Part shown: piece after piece, positions 42,508 through 52,905 of the stretch
Layout of the letters: each line of letters starts with the position of its first letter
How positions within the stretch are numbered: the stretch's first letter is position 1
From: Azolla caroliniana
Taxonomy: Eukaryota > Polypodiophyta
DNA: 64,000 bases
NCBI GenBank assembly: GCA_043228905.1
Contig: JBHGNT010000007.1
Coordinates: 12,834,001 to 12,898,000 of the forward strand
Reading direction: 5' to 3'
Made by a program: the position numbers and the translations under genes
Notes under the pieces: generated by a model
What the model was told of the DNA's origin: nothing
The model's database searches: none
Seen by the model: only the letters and a program-made list of their open reading frames with translations

Positions 42508-43735
42508 CTATAATTACTCCGTGGATTCTCCGGCTTTGTCTTGTTCGGCGAGGAACGGGTTAGGTGGCGTAGGCCCCATGTAGGGTTTTAAGTGAAACCC
42601 ATTCACCTTTTGTCATAGCATTTCTCCGGCCAAGGTGCCAAGTTGAAACGTGTTGTTTTCCGCTCCAACTATCTAGTATGGGCCTATCCATCAGAATCTT
42701 AATTTTACTGGCATTTGCCCCATTCATGTTTGAAAAACTAACACCGCTTTCCCAACCGTAAAATACTTTTCATGCACATGCCGATGTCGGTCCATGAATG
42801 CTTTGCGTCACCGCTGAATTTGTTCCAATATGGCCATACTGTGTAACCGTGTTTCGCCTAGTTCTAACAGTTGTTGTAGCCACATTTGTTCAGATTTGTC
42901 CTCTAACAGCTGGTCTCGTACTTGAATCCGCAGACTGGGTACCTGGAATTTGACTGGCATTACGGCCTCCAGCCCAAATGCTAGCCTGAAAGGCGTGGAT
43001 TGTATGCTGGTCTTATAGCTAGTTCAGTATGCCCATAACGCGTTGTGCAATTTGGTATCCCAATCTGTTCTATTCTCATTGACTATCTTTTTGAGGATAG
43101 TTTGTAATGTTTTGTTCGTGGATTTGGCCAAGCCATTTGCCTATGGGTAATACGGCGTACTCTTTTTGTGGACCACGGTGTAGTGTTGGGTTAGTTCGTT
43201 GATGACTGTATTTAGAAAGTGACTCCCTTGGTCACTGATGAGCTCAATAGGGCAGCCAAAACGACACCAGATATGTTCGTAAAGAAATTTTGCCGTGACT
43301 GCCGCGGTATTTTCGCGTAGTGCTTTCGCTTCTACCCACTTGGTGCAGTAATCCGTAGCCACCAAGATATACTTATTGCCGGTTCAGACAACCGCCGGTG
43401 TAAACGGCCCCACAAAATCGAGCCCCCACTTTTGGAAAGGATCCAACGGCAATACCGGTTGATGTGGCATTCTCGCGACTTCCGTGGGTTGGCCCATCCG
43501 TTGACATAAATTGCACTGTTTGCAATATTCATACGCATCCTTTTGCATAGTCGGCCACCAAAGTCCTACTTGCCAGATTTTCTGGGCCGTAACATCGCCT
43601 GCGTAATGTGCTACCGCCATACCACAATGAGCTTTGCATAAAACCGTTGCCTTCTCATCCTGCCGTATTCCGCACCTCCAGATGTCGTCACTGCCTTTGT
43701 GATATAGAACGTCTTTGACTAAACAGAAATTATGA
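42508..43735 (-). pseudogene. Gypsy-D integrase
   Basis: Reading leftwards on the minus strand: HHCC region (VAHYAGDVTAQKIWQVGLWW, CKQCNLCQRMGQPTE), core GLDFVGPFTP (Asp) and [11 protein letters not shown] (Asp), then PYYP, a stop, and ANGLAKSTNKT, where Lys replaces the catalytic Glu. The C-terminal block TFQLGTLAGEML, NGFHLKPYMG and PTPPNPF lies at 42540-42680. Several stops. Confidence 0.87.
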
Positions 43736-43737
43736 CT

Positions 43738-44350
43738 CTAGACGGCCAGCCGTTTTTTCTCATCCGTCCTTAATTGTGGTGGAGGTAACCCCGTGGTCAA
43801 AAAGTAGGTCATTTCCATCCACCACCGATCCGGAAAAGTCTTTTCTATTCTTGTTGCTAAAGTTGCTACTCGCAGAATGTCCGCATCCGGAAAGTCGTCA
43901 TCATCCTTTTGCGCCATTTCTCCATTATCTAATCTGCTCAAGAAATCCGCCACCGCGTGTTGCGCACTCAGTCGGTGTTGAATTACAAAGTCGAATTCTT
44001 GGAGCAACAACATCCATCTAGCCAATTTTCTTGTCAGTACATGTTTCTCCACCAGATATAACAATGTCGTATGATCCACGTGAAACGTGAATTTTCGCCC
44101 TAGCAGATAATGCCGGAATTTATTGATGTTGTATATCATACCCAACACTTCACGTTCCGTTGTGGAATAGTTACACTCAACCGTTGATAGTTTCTAACTG
44201 GCATAGTACACTGGTTAGTACCAATTCGGCTCCGTGAGCTACATCAGCACACTACCTATTGCTATATCCGAGGCATCCACAAAAACGTGAAATGGTTTCG
44301 CCCAATCTGGTGGTTGTACAACCAATGCCTGCGTTAGCATTGTTTTTAGC
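43738..44350 (-). pseudogene. Gypsy-D RNase H and tether
   Basis: Open frame 43738-44148 with NKFRHYLLGRKFTFHVDHTT, QHAVADFLSRLDNGE and a tether to the integrase. The upstream part (VDASDIAIGS- and YASxKLSTVE-like words) is broken by stops to about 44350. Confidence 0.83.
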
Positions 44351-44355
44351 GCATC

Positions 44356-44968
44356 TTACGCCTTTTCTTCCGTTGCTATCCATTTGAAAGGAGTACGGTG
44401 GACAGCGGCATGCAATGGTGTGGCGAAATCCGCTAAATAGCGTATCATCCAACTGTGCCATCGTATTTGTCCCAGAAACCGATTGAGTGCTTTGGCATTT
44501 GTCGCCGTCTTTGCGTGAGTAATCGCGGAGATTTTGTTTGGATCTACCGCTATCCCCTCCTTACTAACTATGTGGCTGAGGAGGGCTCCACTAGTGACGC
44601 CGAAGGCGCATTTGGCGGGATTCAGGCTTAAGCGTGAAGTTCGGCAACACTCTAGGCAAAGCTGTAGATGCATAAAATGTTCGGCTATTATCCCATACAC
44701 CGCAAAATTGTCTAAAAAGACCTGCATGAAGGCGGGTATATATTCCCCAAAAATCTCCGTGATTGTCCACTGAAATGTAGTCGGCGTCGTCTTTAGCTCG
44801 AACATCCCAATCCGTGACAAACGTCGTTTTCTCTTGGTCGTTGGGATGCATGCGTACTTGATTGTACCCATTGAAGCCATCTAGAAAGTTGTACATGTCA
44901 TGCCCTGCGACTGCATCCAGTACGTTGTCGGTAAAAGGTAAAGGGAACACATATGTATTGGTTTCGAA
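44356..44968 (-). pseudogene. Gypsy-D reverse transcriptase, N-terminally deleted
   Basis: The words FPLPFTDNVLDAVAGHDMYN, YNQVRMHPNDQEKT and FMQVFLDNFAVYG (second catalytic Asp is Asn), then CAFGVTSGALLSHIVSKEG. The RT fingers and the linker before them (about 180 codons relative to Gypsy-C) are deleted at about 44940-44968, so HPQIIPLFE is joined directly to FPLPFTD. A frame shift lies near 44830. Confidence 0.86.
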
Positions 44969-45430
44969 TAGTGGAATGATTTGGGGGTGCTCGTCCAGGT
45001 ATGCTTCCAACTCTGTATCCTCCACCCCATCCAGCATATTTATATCTTCCGCATATAATGGTGTTATCCCCTTGGGTTGTGTCGTCATTTCCTCTATGGG
45101 TACGCGAACCTCGGTGCGTCCTCGGCGAAAACTAATGCACTTATGTTGCCAGCTTTGTTTGATATTCGCCGAACAAAGCCAAGGTTTGCCAAGCAGCATT
45201 GGATACGCTCCCGGAGCATTGACGGTGAGGATTACCGCCGAGATGTCAAAACAATGTTCGCCAATAATGATGCCTAATTTTCGGATTAAGCCTAAAGGCC
45301 AAATTGAGTTGGTATCTGCCATGCGAAGCCAAAACGAGCAAGTTTCCCATTCTGAAATTCCCAATTGTTCTCATGTCTTCGCGTTAATTACATTGACGCC
45401 AGAGCCCCCGTCAATTACGCATCCTGTGAT
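44969..45430 (-). pseudogene. Gypsy-D protease region
   Basis: CVIDGGSGVNVINAKT (active-site Asp-Gly-Gly) at about 45380-45430, then ISEWETCSFWLRMADT, LGIIIGEHCFDISAVIL, YPMLLGKPWL and INMLDGVEDTELEA. One frame change lies near 45368. It parallels Gypsy-C 25640-26150. Confidence 0.83.
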
Positions 45431-46737
45431 TTCCTGACCGCGTAATACCAACTTAATAGCTGGATTGTGGTGATCCACCATCGTTGGTCCATTGCTGGTG
45501 TCCGTAAAATTGGCGGAGATGCTGACCCCAAGTTTGCACATTATGTGATCCTCTACAGCTTGACGGAACCATGGAACTAATTGAAGTAGTTTCTCCATGA
45601 TCAGTGTTATTTCACAGCCTGCCAGTGCCTGCCATATGGGATCCGGGGATATTATGTCTTCCTCCAATGGCCCCACATTGTTTGTGGACTCCTGCCGCAT
45701 GCGCTCCATATTGGCCGCATTCACTTTTTCGACCCATGCTTGGGCCATCTTACGTACCTCATCTTGGGCGGCCCAATCAACATTTTTTGTTTGTTGCCTT
45801 GTCGTAACTTGATGAACTTCCGCCATAATTGTATTGACGGCGGGGCCCTTGCCCTTACATAGTGGACATTGAGTGGCATAATGTTCGGGTTGTTGGCAAA
45901 CGAAACAATGGATGTTGGATTCGCCTTTCTCGACAGTCGATGGCGTGTTCCTTTCCCCAGGTGTGGCTTGCTCCTCCTGGTCTTGGTTTATTCTTCTGAA
46001 ATTCCGTGGTGGTTGTTGTTGGTACCAGCGCAACTCCTGGTGTCAGTCATCTTCCGAACTTTCGTCGTAACATCGTTGGTCCCTATACTATCGATGTTTC
46101 CCGCGAGGCCCATTGAAGCCACCACATTTGTTTGCTGAACAGTAGTTTTCGTAATGGCGCCCGCCTTTATTATATCTGCGGTTGCCCCAGTAGTCTTCGT
46201 CCTCCGGCTCTTCTTCCTCAGAATCGTTGTTATTCCGGTGATTCCGGTAGTGCCGGTCATCGCGTGGATTCCGATCCGTATATCGGGGTCGTTCTTCTTG
46301 GCGCCTTTGATCATTATGGCGAGATGGTCGTTGTGTTTCTACGCTTCGTACTGTGGGCGTGGGTTTGTTCAGCATATTGTACTCACACTACTCGACCGTG
46401 TGTGCTTTCAAGTGACAGATTGGGCAGTGGATTCGCATGTTGCATTCCACTACGGAATGCCTAGAATTGAGGCAAATCGTGCATTTGTTTGCCTGGCGAA
46501 AATGTCGTTCCTCATCCTAAGGTAACGCTTGTCGTAATGAGGACATGGAAAACCTTTCCTTTTCTTCATCCAGCTCGAGCTGTAACGATCGCTCTATGAC
46601 CATATCGGTTGTTTCTCTTCATACTATTTTTGTTGAGTGTCGTCCATATAGGTCGTCGTAAGGCTGCCATAAATGTCTCCCGAGCCTTGTCCTCTATCGG
46701 ACCCCATTCTAATTTCCGCCGCAGATTTTGGAAGCGT
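45431..46737 (-). pseudogene. Gypsy-D gag
   Basis: Minus-strand words: CTICLNSRHSVVEC and CPICHLKAHTVE (two knuckles near 46380-46480), the Arg/Asp/Asn-rich basic stretch at 46088-46375, CFVCQQPEHYATQCP (third knuckle, His/Cys intact, near 45890) and the AEVHQVTTRQQTKN linker. The order of three knuckles is the same as in Gypsy-C. The N-terminal capsid part is truncated at the LTR boundary. Confidence 0.8.
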
Positions 46738-46831
46738 TGTCATGGCGATTTTCGGCTACGGTGTGAAACCAAGTGAGACGAATAATCCAAGGATGTGCAA
46801 CATTGCACACGCACGTAGCAAATAAGCCTAA

Positions 46832-46924
46832 GTCCTAGTGGCACTTGAGTTCATACAGAGGGGTGCAAGCAAGGTTTGAACCTTGCACCTCTAAGATACA
46901 AGATGTTTGCCTTACCACTAGGAC
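46832..46924 (-). other. tRNA-like hairpin module 1 in the LTR
   Basis: A perfect 10-bp inverted repeat GTCCTAGTGG/CCACTAGGAC (46832-46841 and 46915-46924) closes 93 bases. On the minus strand CCTAGTGGTAAGG resembles an A box and TGCAAGGTTCAAACCTTGC a T-arm with a B-box-like GGTTCAAACC. A second copy is in the 3' LTR at about 48866-48958. Confidence 0.6.
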
Positions 46925-47225
46925 AACTATCATATAATGTAGATTTTATGTATTTCCTTTTCATATACAAATTATAGATGAAACAACCATAGAAAACCAT
47001 GTGCACAAAACCATGGTTCTAAACCCATGGATTGTGCATGTCATAAGCATGTCCCCAAAACCACGGTTCTAATGAAGGATGGAATCGGCAAGGAGGAACT
47101 GGTAAGGAGACACGGTAAGAACCGGATCAAGTAGAACCGGCAAGAGCCGGATAAAGAAGGCCGGTGAGAGTCTCTCACCGGATGAAGAGACAAATTTGTA
47201 AATAGAAGAAAAGATTGTTACATGC

Positions 47226-47300
47226 ATAGGGCAGGATTCGAACCCTATACCTCAATGTTAACGATTTTTAAGCCTTACCACTATACTAGCATATTATGAA
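47226..47300 (-). other. tRNA-like module 2 in the LTR (good A and B boxes)
   Basis: On the minus strand GCTAGTATAGTGGTAAGG is a close A-box match and GGTTCGAATCC a perfect B-box match, spaced about 30 bases apart. The ends do not form an acceptor stem, so this is a tRNA relic. The homologous copy is at 22560-22626. Confidence 0.62.
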
Positions 47301-47771
47301 TTGTAAAGTTATACTAAACTTTATCCCATGTAAATATTCTAAATATGCATGGTACAAAAAGTTATTCATGCATACACACTCGAGTTAAAAGAAAAGATGG
47401 GATAGGAAGCTAATCATGCACATGCAATGTGCATGAAAACTAAAGTTAGGAAAAGCATGATGCTTGCATGTGATAAACTTAGACTCTTCCAACACTATAT
47501 AAGGAAGAGAGAAAGATGTATATGTGGTTGTTTTTTATAAGGATTGATTAATACAAAATATTCGTGGGATTCACGATTTTACCATCTAATTCTCTCTTAC
47601 AATCTAAGTATCCATTAATACATTATACTCGTGGGATTCACGAGTTTCGTATCTCCATTTTGAAATCTATTCGAAACAAAACTATCTCATATTCTTCTTC
47701 TCCTAGTCCAAAACCTCAGTGGTTCCCACCCGACTCACGCAACGATCCGGAGCCGAAAGGCACAACACAAG

Positions 47772-47785
47772 TGGTGAACCCGACG
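47772..47785 (+). promoter_or_regulatory. Primer-binding site of the non-autonomous element
   Basis: TGGTGAACCCGACG is identical to the Gypsy-B site at 4324-4337, two bases after the LTR. Confidence 0.8.
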
Positions 47786-47790
47786 TGAAG

Positions 47791-48237
47791 ATGAAGGCCC
47801 AACACAAGGAGGAAGAAGATCAAGGACGAAAGGATATCCCCACACCTATTCTAGAGACTTCGGCGGTTGTGCACGTGCACCAACGTGAGATCGGAGAGAC
47901 GGAATGTGTCGACGGAAAAGCAGAGGACCAGAAGGGCGATGAGGAAGACAAGGTAAATGTGCATGAACGAAGGGGTTCCTTCACACCGGTTCCAGAGACT
48001 TCGACAGTCGAGACCGTGTGTCGACATAAGACTGAAGATAAAGGAGGTGGCGGAGAGGAGACAATATGGCTCGAGGCGAGCATACACGGAGGGAAGGATG
48101 TGGCTGATGAGGAGGCCAAGGATGAAGCCGTCGTTGAGTTTGATGGAGATGTGGCATGCGCGAAGGAAGGAAGAGTTGAGAACCGGTCGAACCGGTCGAA
48201 CCGGAAGACAATCCGGCCGGGATTCCGGCCCGAATGA
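47791..48237 (+). CDS. Unknown acidic ORF of the non-autonomous element (148 aa)
   Basis: ATG at 47791, 6 bases after the primer site, opens an unbroken Glu/Asp/Lys-rich frame (MKAQHKEEEDQGRKDIPTP). It has an imperfect internal repeat built on PTPILETSAV and TPVPETSTV and a basic end (NRSNRSNRKTIRPGF). It has no gag, zinc knuckle or enzyme motif. It sits where gag should be and may only be a leader remnant. Confidence 0.45.
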   Translation: MKAQHKEEEDQGRKDIPTPILETSAVVHVHQREIGETECVDGKAEDQKGDEEDKVNVHERRGSFTPVPETSTVETVCRHKTEDKGGGGEETIWLEASIHGGKDVADEEAKDEAVVEFDGDVACAKEGRVENRSNRSNRKTIRPGFRPE

Positions 48238-48598
48238 AGGAAGATCCACATGGGAGCCGATCGACCGGGGAAATCGATCAGACGATCCTGATCCAAAAGC
48301 GGGCTGACCTGGACGGAATCAATCGGTCGAGCCCGACTTGGCGAAATGCGAATGCAAACGAAGGCCAACCGAGCCGAGAAGCGATCTGTAGAGACCGATC
48401 CGGACAAGGGCAAACCCGGCCTAATCGGAGATCGACACGAATGATCCACAACACCTAGTTGAAGACGGTGAGCGCGAGGAGTGGCCTGGAGTTCAATCGA
48501 AGGACACGCGCGGTGGATGAAGGAAGAGTGGTCGGATTGACGACATCATTTGGTAGATCTACTACAACCAACCTGGGAAGAAGGTGTGAGCGCCGGAT

Positions 48599-48771
48599 AT
48601 GGTGGATCGGGTGGCTACGGCGGTTTGGTTGGAAAGATTGGGCATACTTGAAGTGGAAGACGAAGTTAGACGAGCATGCGGAGGAACTCGGTTGATCACC
48701 ATTGCCAAAGATCTCACCTCTTCAACTTTCTCGACACATACCGGAGGATGTGCGGGTTTGGTGGGGGTGGA
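48599..48771 (+). pseudogene. Remnant of a pol C-terminus in the non-autonomous element
   Basis: An open frame from MVDRVATAVWLERLG ends in TFSTHTGGCAGLVGVD across the polypurine tract. The last residues correspond to AILAHTGGCAVRWG of Gypsy-B, including the overlap of coding sequence and tract. The rest has no recognised homology. Confidence 0.5.
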
Positions 48772-49081
48772 TGTCGTGGCAATTTTCAGCTATGGTGTGA
48801 AACTGAGTGAGACGAATAAACCAAGGATGTGCAACATTGCACACGCACTTAGCAAATAAGCCTAAGTCCTAGTGGCACTTGAGTTCATACAGAGGGGTGC
48901 AAGCAAGGTTTGAACCTTGCACCTCTAAGATACAAGATGTTTGCCTTACCACTAGGACAACTATCATATAGTGTAATTTTATGTATTTCCTTTTCATATA
49001 CGAATTATAGACGAAACAACCATAGAAAACCATGTGCACAAAACCATGGTTCTAAATCCATGGATTGTGCATGTCATAAGC
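48772..49081 (+). repeat. Truncated 3' LTR of the non-autonomous element
   Basis: It matches 46738-47045 (start TGTCGTGGCAATTTTC) and stops after GTGCATGTCATAAGC. The word CATGTCATAAG is repeated at the junction with Copia-3 (49069 and 49088), suggesting a short-homology deletion. Confidence 0.82.
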
Positions 49082-50887
49082 AAAACCATGTCATAAGTAA
49101 TCGGATGACACTCGACGAACCGGCTGGATATGGACAAGAAACTGAACCGACCAAAGAAGAAGAAGAAGAAGACACCAGAACCAGACAAGATCCTGAATCG
49201 GATTCAAATTTGGAACAAACAGAGGAACCGGGATATCCTCTCCGAGAGAGAAGAGCCCCCCAAAGATTTCTGGATGCATAGCATGTGTTGCTAACCGATG
49301 AGGGGGAGCCGGAAAACTTCGAAGAAGGAAAGAGAGACACCCACAACTGCAAGTGGTTGAGTGCCATGTAGGATGAGATGGATTCCCTACATGAGAACCA
49401 CACATATGAACTGACGGAGTTGCCGAAAGGAAGAGAGCACTCCGGAACAAGTGGGTGTACAAGTTGAAACCAGGAGATGCCAGAAATCCACCCAGTTATA
49501 AGGCCCGAATCGTGGTGAAGGGCTTCCAACAAAAGAATAGAGTGGACTTCGATGAGATCTTTGCCCTAGTAGTAAAGATGACATTCATCCGGACGGTATT
49601 GGGCATAGCGGCAAGCATGGACCTCGTGGTAGAGCAACTGGACGTCAAGACGGCATTCCTACATGGCGACCTCGAAGAAGAGATCTACATGCATCAATCG
49701 GAAGGATTTGAGAGGAAAGGGAAGGAGCACTTGGTGTGCTGGCTGAAGAAGAGCCTATACAGACTAAAGCAAGCTCCCTTGCAATGGTACCAGAAGTTCA
49801 ACTCCTTCATGACTGACCAAGGGTACCACAAGACGCAGGCCGATCACTGCGTGTTTGTGAAGAAATTTGATGGAGGAGATTTCCTGATACTCCTCCTATA
49901 TGTGGATGATATGTTGATCGTCAGACGAGACCAAGGCAAGATTTGGATGCTGAAGAAGGCTTTGAACCAGACCTTCTCAATGAAAGACTTGGGGCCAGCA
50001 AGATAGATATTGGGAATGCACATCATTTGGGACCGGTCAAAGAAGTTGTTGTGGTTGTCACAGGAGAAGTATGTGACAAAGGTGCTTCAACGGTTCAACA
50101 TGTCAGAGGCGAAACCGGTCGGATCGACACTTCTGGCAAACTGCAAGTTATCCGGAAAACAAAGCCCGAGGGACAGAGGCGGAGAAGACGAATATGATGA
50201 AGATACCATATGCCTCTACCGTCGGGAGCTTGATGTACGCGATGATATGTACCCAACCAGATATCGGATATGCAGTCGGAGTGGTGAGCCGGTTCATGAG
50301 CAATCCCGGAAGAGAGCACTGGAACGCGGTCAAGTGGATACTCTGGTATCTGAAAGGCACATCGAGTATGTGCCTCCGGTTTGGCTCTGGAAAACCCCAA
50401 CTTGATGGTTTCACGGATTCGGATATGTCGGATGATGCAGATATTAGCCGATCGACATCCGGATATGTCATGACTTATGCAGGGGGAGTTGTTTCATGGC
50501 AGTCAAGGCTGCAAAAGATGGTTGCATTGTCAACCACGGAGGTAGAGTACATGGTAGCTGTAGAAGCCGGCAAGGACAAAATCTGGATGAAGGACTTCAT
50601 CGGAGAGCTAGGGATCCAACAGGAGGAATACCGGCTCTAATGTGATAGTCAAAGCACCATCCACCTTGCAAAGAATGCAGCCTACCATTCCCGGATGAAA
50701 CATATCCAGCGGAGGTACCACTGGATCCGGGAGAAAGTAAAAGATCAAGAGTTTGTGTTGATGAAGATCCACACGGAGGAGAATGGGTCGGATATGTTGA
50801 CCAAGGTGTTGACAACCGACAAGCTGGACGTGTGCCGAAAGCGGATCGGGCTGATGAGACATCCCATGCCGGAGTGAAAGGGGAGAT
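49082..50887 (+). pseudogene. Copia-3 pol (Tnt1-like): RT and RNase H, 5'-truncated
   Basis: It begins in the acidic linker (PLRERRAPQRFLDA), then RT: NKWVYKLKPGDARNP, ARIVVKGFQQKNRVDFDEIF, QLDVKTAFLHGDLEEEIYM and LLYVDDMLIV (near 49897). RNase H: STTEVEYMVAVEAGKDKIW, DSQSTIHLAKN and SDMLTKVLT. Stops: TAG at 49369 and 50004 (Gln in relatives) and TAA at 50638; shifts near 49430 and 50170. The lineage is distinct from Copia-1 and -2. gag, protease and integrase are absent. Confidence 0.88.
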
Positions 50888-51422
50888 TGTTGGGAAATCG
50901 GTCTCTTCGGATGGGACCCGATGATGAATGAAGAGGACTTGGTGAGAATTGGAAGAGATTCGGAAATCGGAGGAGACGCGGTGAGAACCAGAAGAGAGAC
51001 ATATTTGTAAATATGTCTTGACCAAGCCTATAAGCTATATTTGTAAATAGCCCTAAGTTCATATAAGTATAAATATGACTTAGGGCAATCACTTTACGGG
51101 TGTAGTTGTATTGTTGTACAGAGAGAGACAGAGACAGCGAGAGAGTGTGAGATACAGAGAAATACTTTGTTGTAACCACCGGTTGGCGAAGAAACAGAGC
51201 TTGAGGTCATTGCCTCCAAGTCTCTGATTGTACCCCCTTTTCTTCATAGTGATAGTTGGAGTCTGTGGGCTCCCGTGGTTTTTCCCATTCAGGTTTTTTC
51301 ACATAAACATCTTGTGTACTCTCTTTTATGTGTACTTCTATTCCCATTCCTGTGTTGCACTCTTATCGAAGTAATTCAAGACTCGGTCGTGGCTGAGCAA
51401 TATTCCGCGCTATTTCCTAACA
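50888..51422 (+). repeat. Copia-3 3' LTR
   Basis: It follows the purine tract GTGAAAGGGGAGAT and runs from TGTTGGGAAATCGG to TTTCCTAACA. TATA-like AAGTATAAATATGAC lies near 51065. The related solo LTR is at 30063-30738. Confidence 0.82.
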
Positions 51423-51750
51423 CTTTGTACTATTGTAGTAAGTTAGTGACGGTGTTGTTTTCTTTCTTAAGAAAGCCATTGTTTGAGAGAGAGAGAAAGA
51501 AAGAAATATTAATCTCTTCAAAGTTATCTCAAGATTCGAACTCTTGACCGCTTGTACTATAGTCAAGTGTTACAGCACATCCAAATACATGGTCAAGTAT
51601 TATTTGAGAGAGAAAGAGAGAGAGAGAGAGAGGTTATTCTTTCCCATAGATTAAAAAGCAAGAAATCCCATTTTTATTTACTCACATACATGCATACATG
51701 GTCTGCATATTTGCTTTTTGCTTAAAAGCGTAGAATTTCTTCCTTTCACA
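51423..51750 (+). promoter_or_regulatory. Presumed upstream region of the kelch gene
   Basis: 328 bases between the Copia-3 LTR and the kelch ATG. Two (GA)n runs lie at 51488-51505 and 51606-51632. No clear TATA box was found. Part of it must be 5' UTR if the gene is live. Confidence 0.4.
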
Positions 51751-52249
51751 ATGCGATGGGTTCAGTCTGCAGTGGGAGATTTTCGAGGTATCCCACCATC
51801 GCCGCGAAGGTCTGTTGTTAACTATCGATTATCTTCTGATTTGGCCGCTGAATCTGCAGTTTTTTACTGTATTTCAGCTTTCTGCTTTACTTTCATTTAA
51901 TTTAATTTTCATTTTTGCATGTGATTTCTCTTTAGGTTGATGCTGCTAATGTTCTTTCCCTCCCGTTATTTCTCGCATTTGATATTTCTGCGTTAGTCGA
52001 TTTATTTATTTAACTGAGCTTTCTGTGAATACTTTCATTGACGCAAACTTTTTGCATCCCTTCTTATTATACACATACACGCCTATTTGAATTGATCTGA
52101 TTTTTCAACATTTTATTTATTTGTTTTCTATCTGATCTAATTTGTGAGCAGTGGGCATTCGGCTGTCAAAGTGGGAAGATCGTATCTACTAATATTTGGA
52201 GGCCTCTTCGAGAAGAAGTTTCTGAATGATCTCACTGTATATGACATTG
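51751..52249 (+). CDS. Kelch-repeat protein, exons 1 and 2 (host gene, 5' part)
   Basis: Exon 1 is 51751-51809 (MRWVQSAVGDFRGIPPSPR plus two bases), exon 2 is 52152-52249 (GHSAVKVGRSYLLIFGG, LFEKKFLNDLTVYDI). The donor GAAG/GTCTG and acceptor GAGCAG/TGGG join AG with T to give Ser in frame; exon 2 ends in phase 1 before GTATGC. The exon 2 peptide is the first blade of a kelch beta-propeller (GHSA, FGG, LND, YD). Plant kelch proteins of this type act as soluble scaffolds with varied partners. No later exon is seen in the window: either intron 2 exceeds 11.7 kb or the gene is cut. There is no stop or shift in the 157 coding bases. Confidence 0.75.
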
Positions 52250-52299
52250 GTATGCCCTCTTTACATTAACGTTATATTAAATTAATGTCTGTAGAAGTC

Positions 52300-52905
52300 C
52301 AAATTGGCTTATGATGGAACCAAATGTTACATCCGAGTGAATCTTATAGAAGAATGGTAGAAGAAGAAAAACTAGATAGTATCCAAGTTTTAACAATAGG
52401 CAAAAGCCATATTCCTTCTAATGACTCTTTCGAACAGTAGGGAGTTTCGTTCTCCAATAACCCCAACCTCACATTCAATGGGGATAAGGGCTGTATGTTG
52501 AATAAAGACATGAGAATGTCAATGGTGATAGTAGTGGCCCGGCCAATGTTGCTTGCAGAAGAAGGAACAAAATATCAAATGCAGAACAGAGAAACAAGAG
52601 TAAGAGCAAAGAAAATTATGATATTATATGCTACCAGTGTGATAGGAAAGGCTATAAGAAGCTTGAATGTAGGTACTTCAAGAAAGAAGTTGAACGTAGA
52701 GAAGAGGCTCTCGGGGACCTATATGTATCCCTGCCTTAAAACATTTCAATTGCCAAGGTCCTTATCTGGTTAGTAACTGTCTACCAAACACAATTACTGT
52801 ACAAGGAATGCTAACTGAAATTTCGGGTTCATGACAAACCAGTCATCAATCTTCATCATCCCAACAAGCCATGCAAGACCTAGCAACTTGGTTCCAAGGG
52901 GTATC
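52300..52905 (+). pseudogene. Copia gag zinc-knuckle fragment in kelch intron 2
   Basis: One reading of about 52585-52690 gives NKSKSKENYDIICYQCDRKG then YKKLECRYFKKEVERR, a CCHC knuckle with Tyr replacing His, typical of copia gag. The surrounding sequence (52300-52580 and 52740-52905) is too decayed to assign. No LTR is seen. Confidence 0.5.

Larger units (their letters stand above)
42508..46737 (-). mobile_element. Gypsy-D, decayed antisense Ty3/gypsy element without LTRs
   Basis: Minus-strand gag, PR, RT, RH and IN fragments follow each other from 46737 down to about 42508 in normal order. The protein words match Gypsy-A and Gypsy-C. The gag start is cut at 46737 by the LTR of the non-autonomous element, and no LTR is recognisable at the 3' side. 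Confidence 0.88.
46738..47769 (+). repeat. 5' LTR of the non-autonomous element (1,032 bp)
   Basis: It starts TGTCATGGCGATTTTC and ends CACAACACA. It contains two tRNA-like modules (46832-46924 and 47226-47300), the CCGGATGAAG repeats (47090-47200), TATA-like CACTATATAAGG (47492-47503) and two copies of CGTGGGATTCACGA (near 47561 and 47630). Parts match 22219-22861 and 29018-29224. Confidence 0.85.
46738..49081 (+). mobile_element. Non-autonomous LTR retrotransposon related to Gypsy-B
   Basis: The 5' LTR 46738-47769, primer site TGGTGAACCCGACG (47772), about 1 kb internal without any pol domain, a polypurine tract GGTGGGGGTGGA and a 3' LTR starting at 48772 that is cut at about 49081. The primer site, the tract and the coding words HTGGCA before it match Gypsy-B. 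The left flank is GCGT (46734-46737); the right flank is lost. It is best read as a deletion derivative mobilised by Gypsy-B-type proteins. Confidence 0.82.

Noticed and set aside
52495-52773. 92-codon ORF after the kelch exons as kelch exon 3
   Set aside because: Another frame of the same DNA encodes a copia gag zinc knuckle; there is no kelch motif and no splice context.
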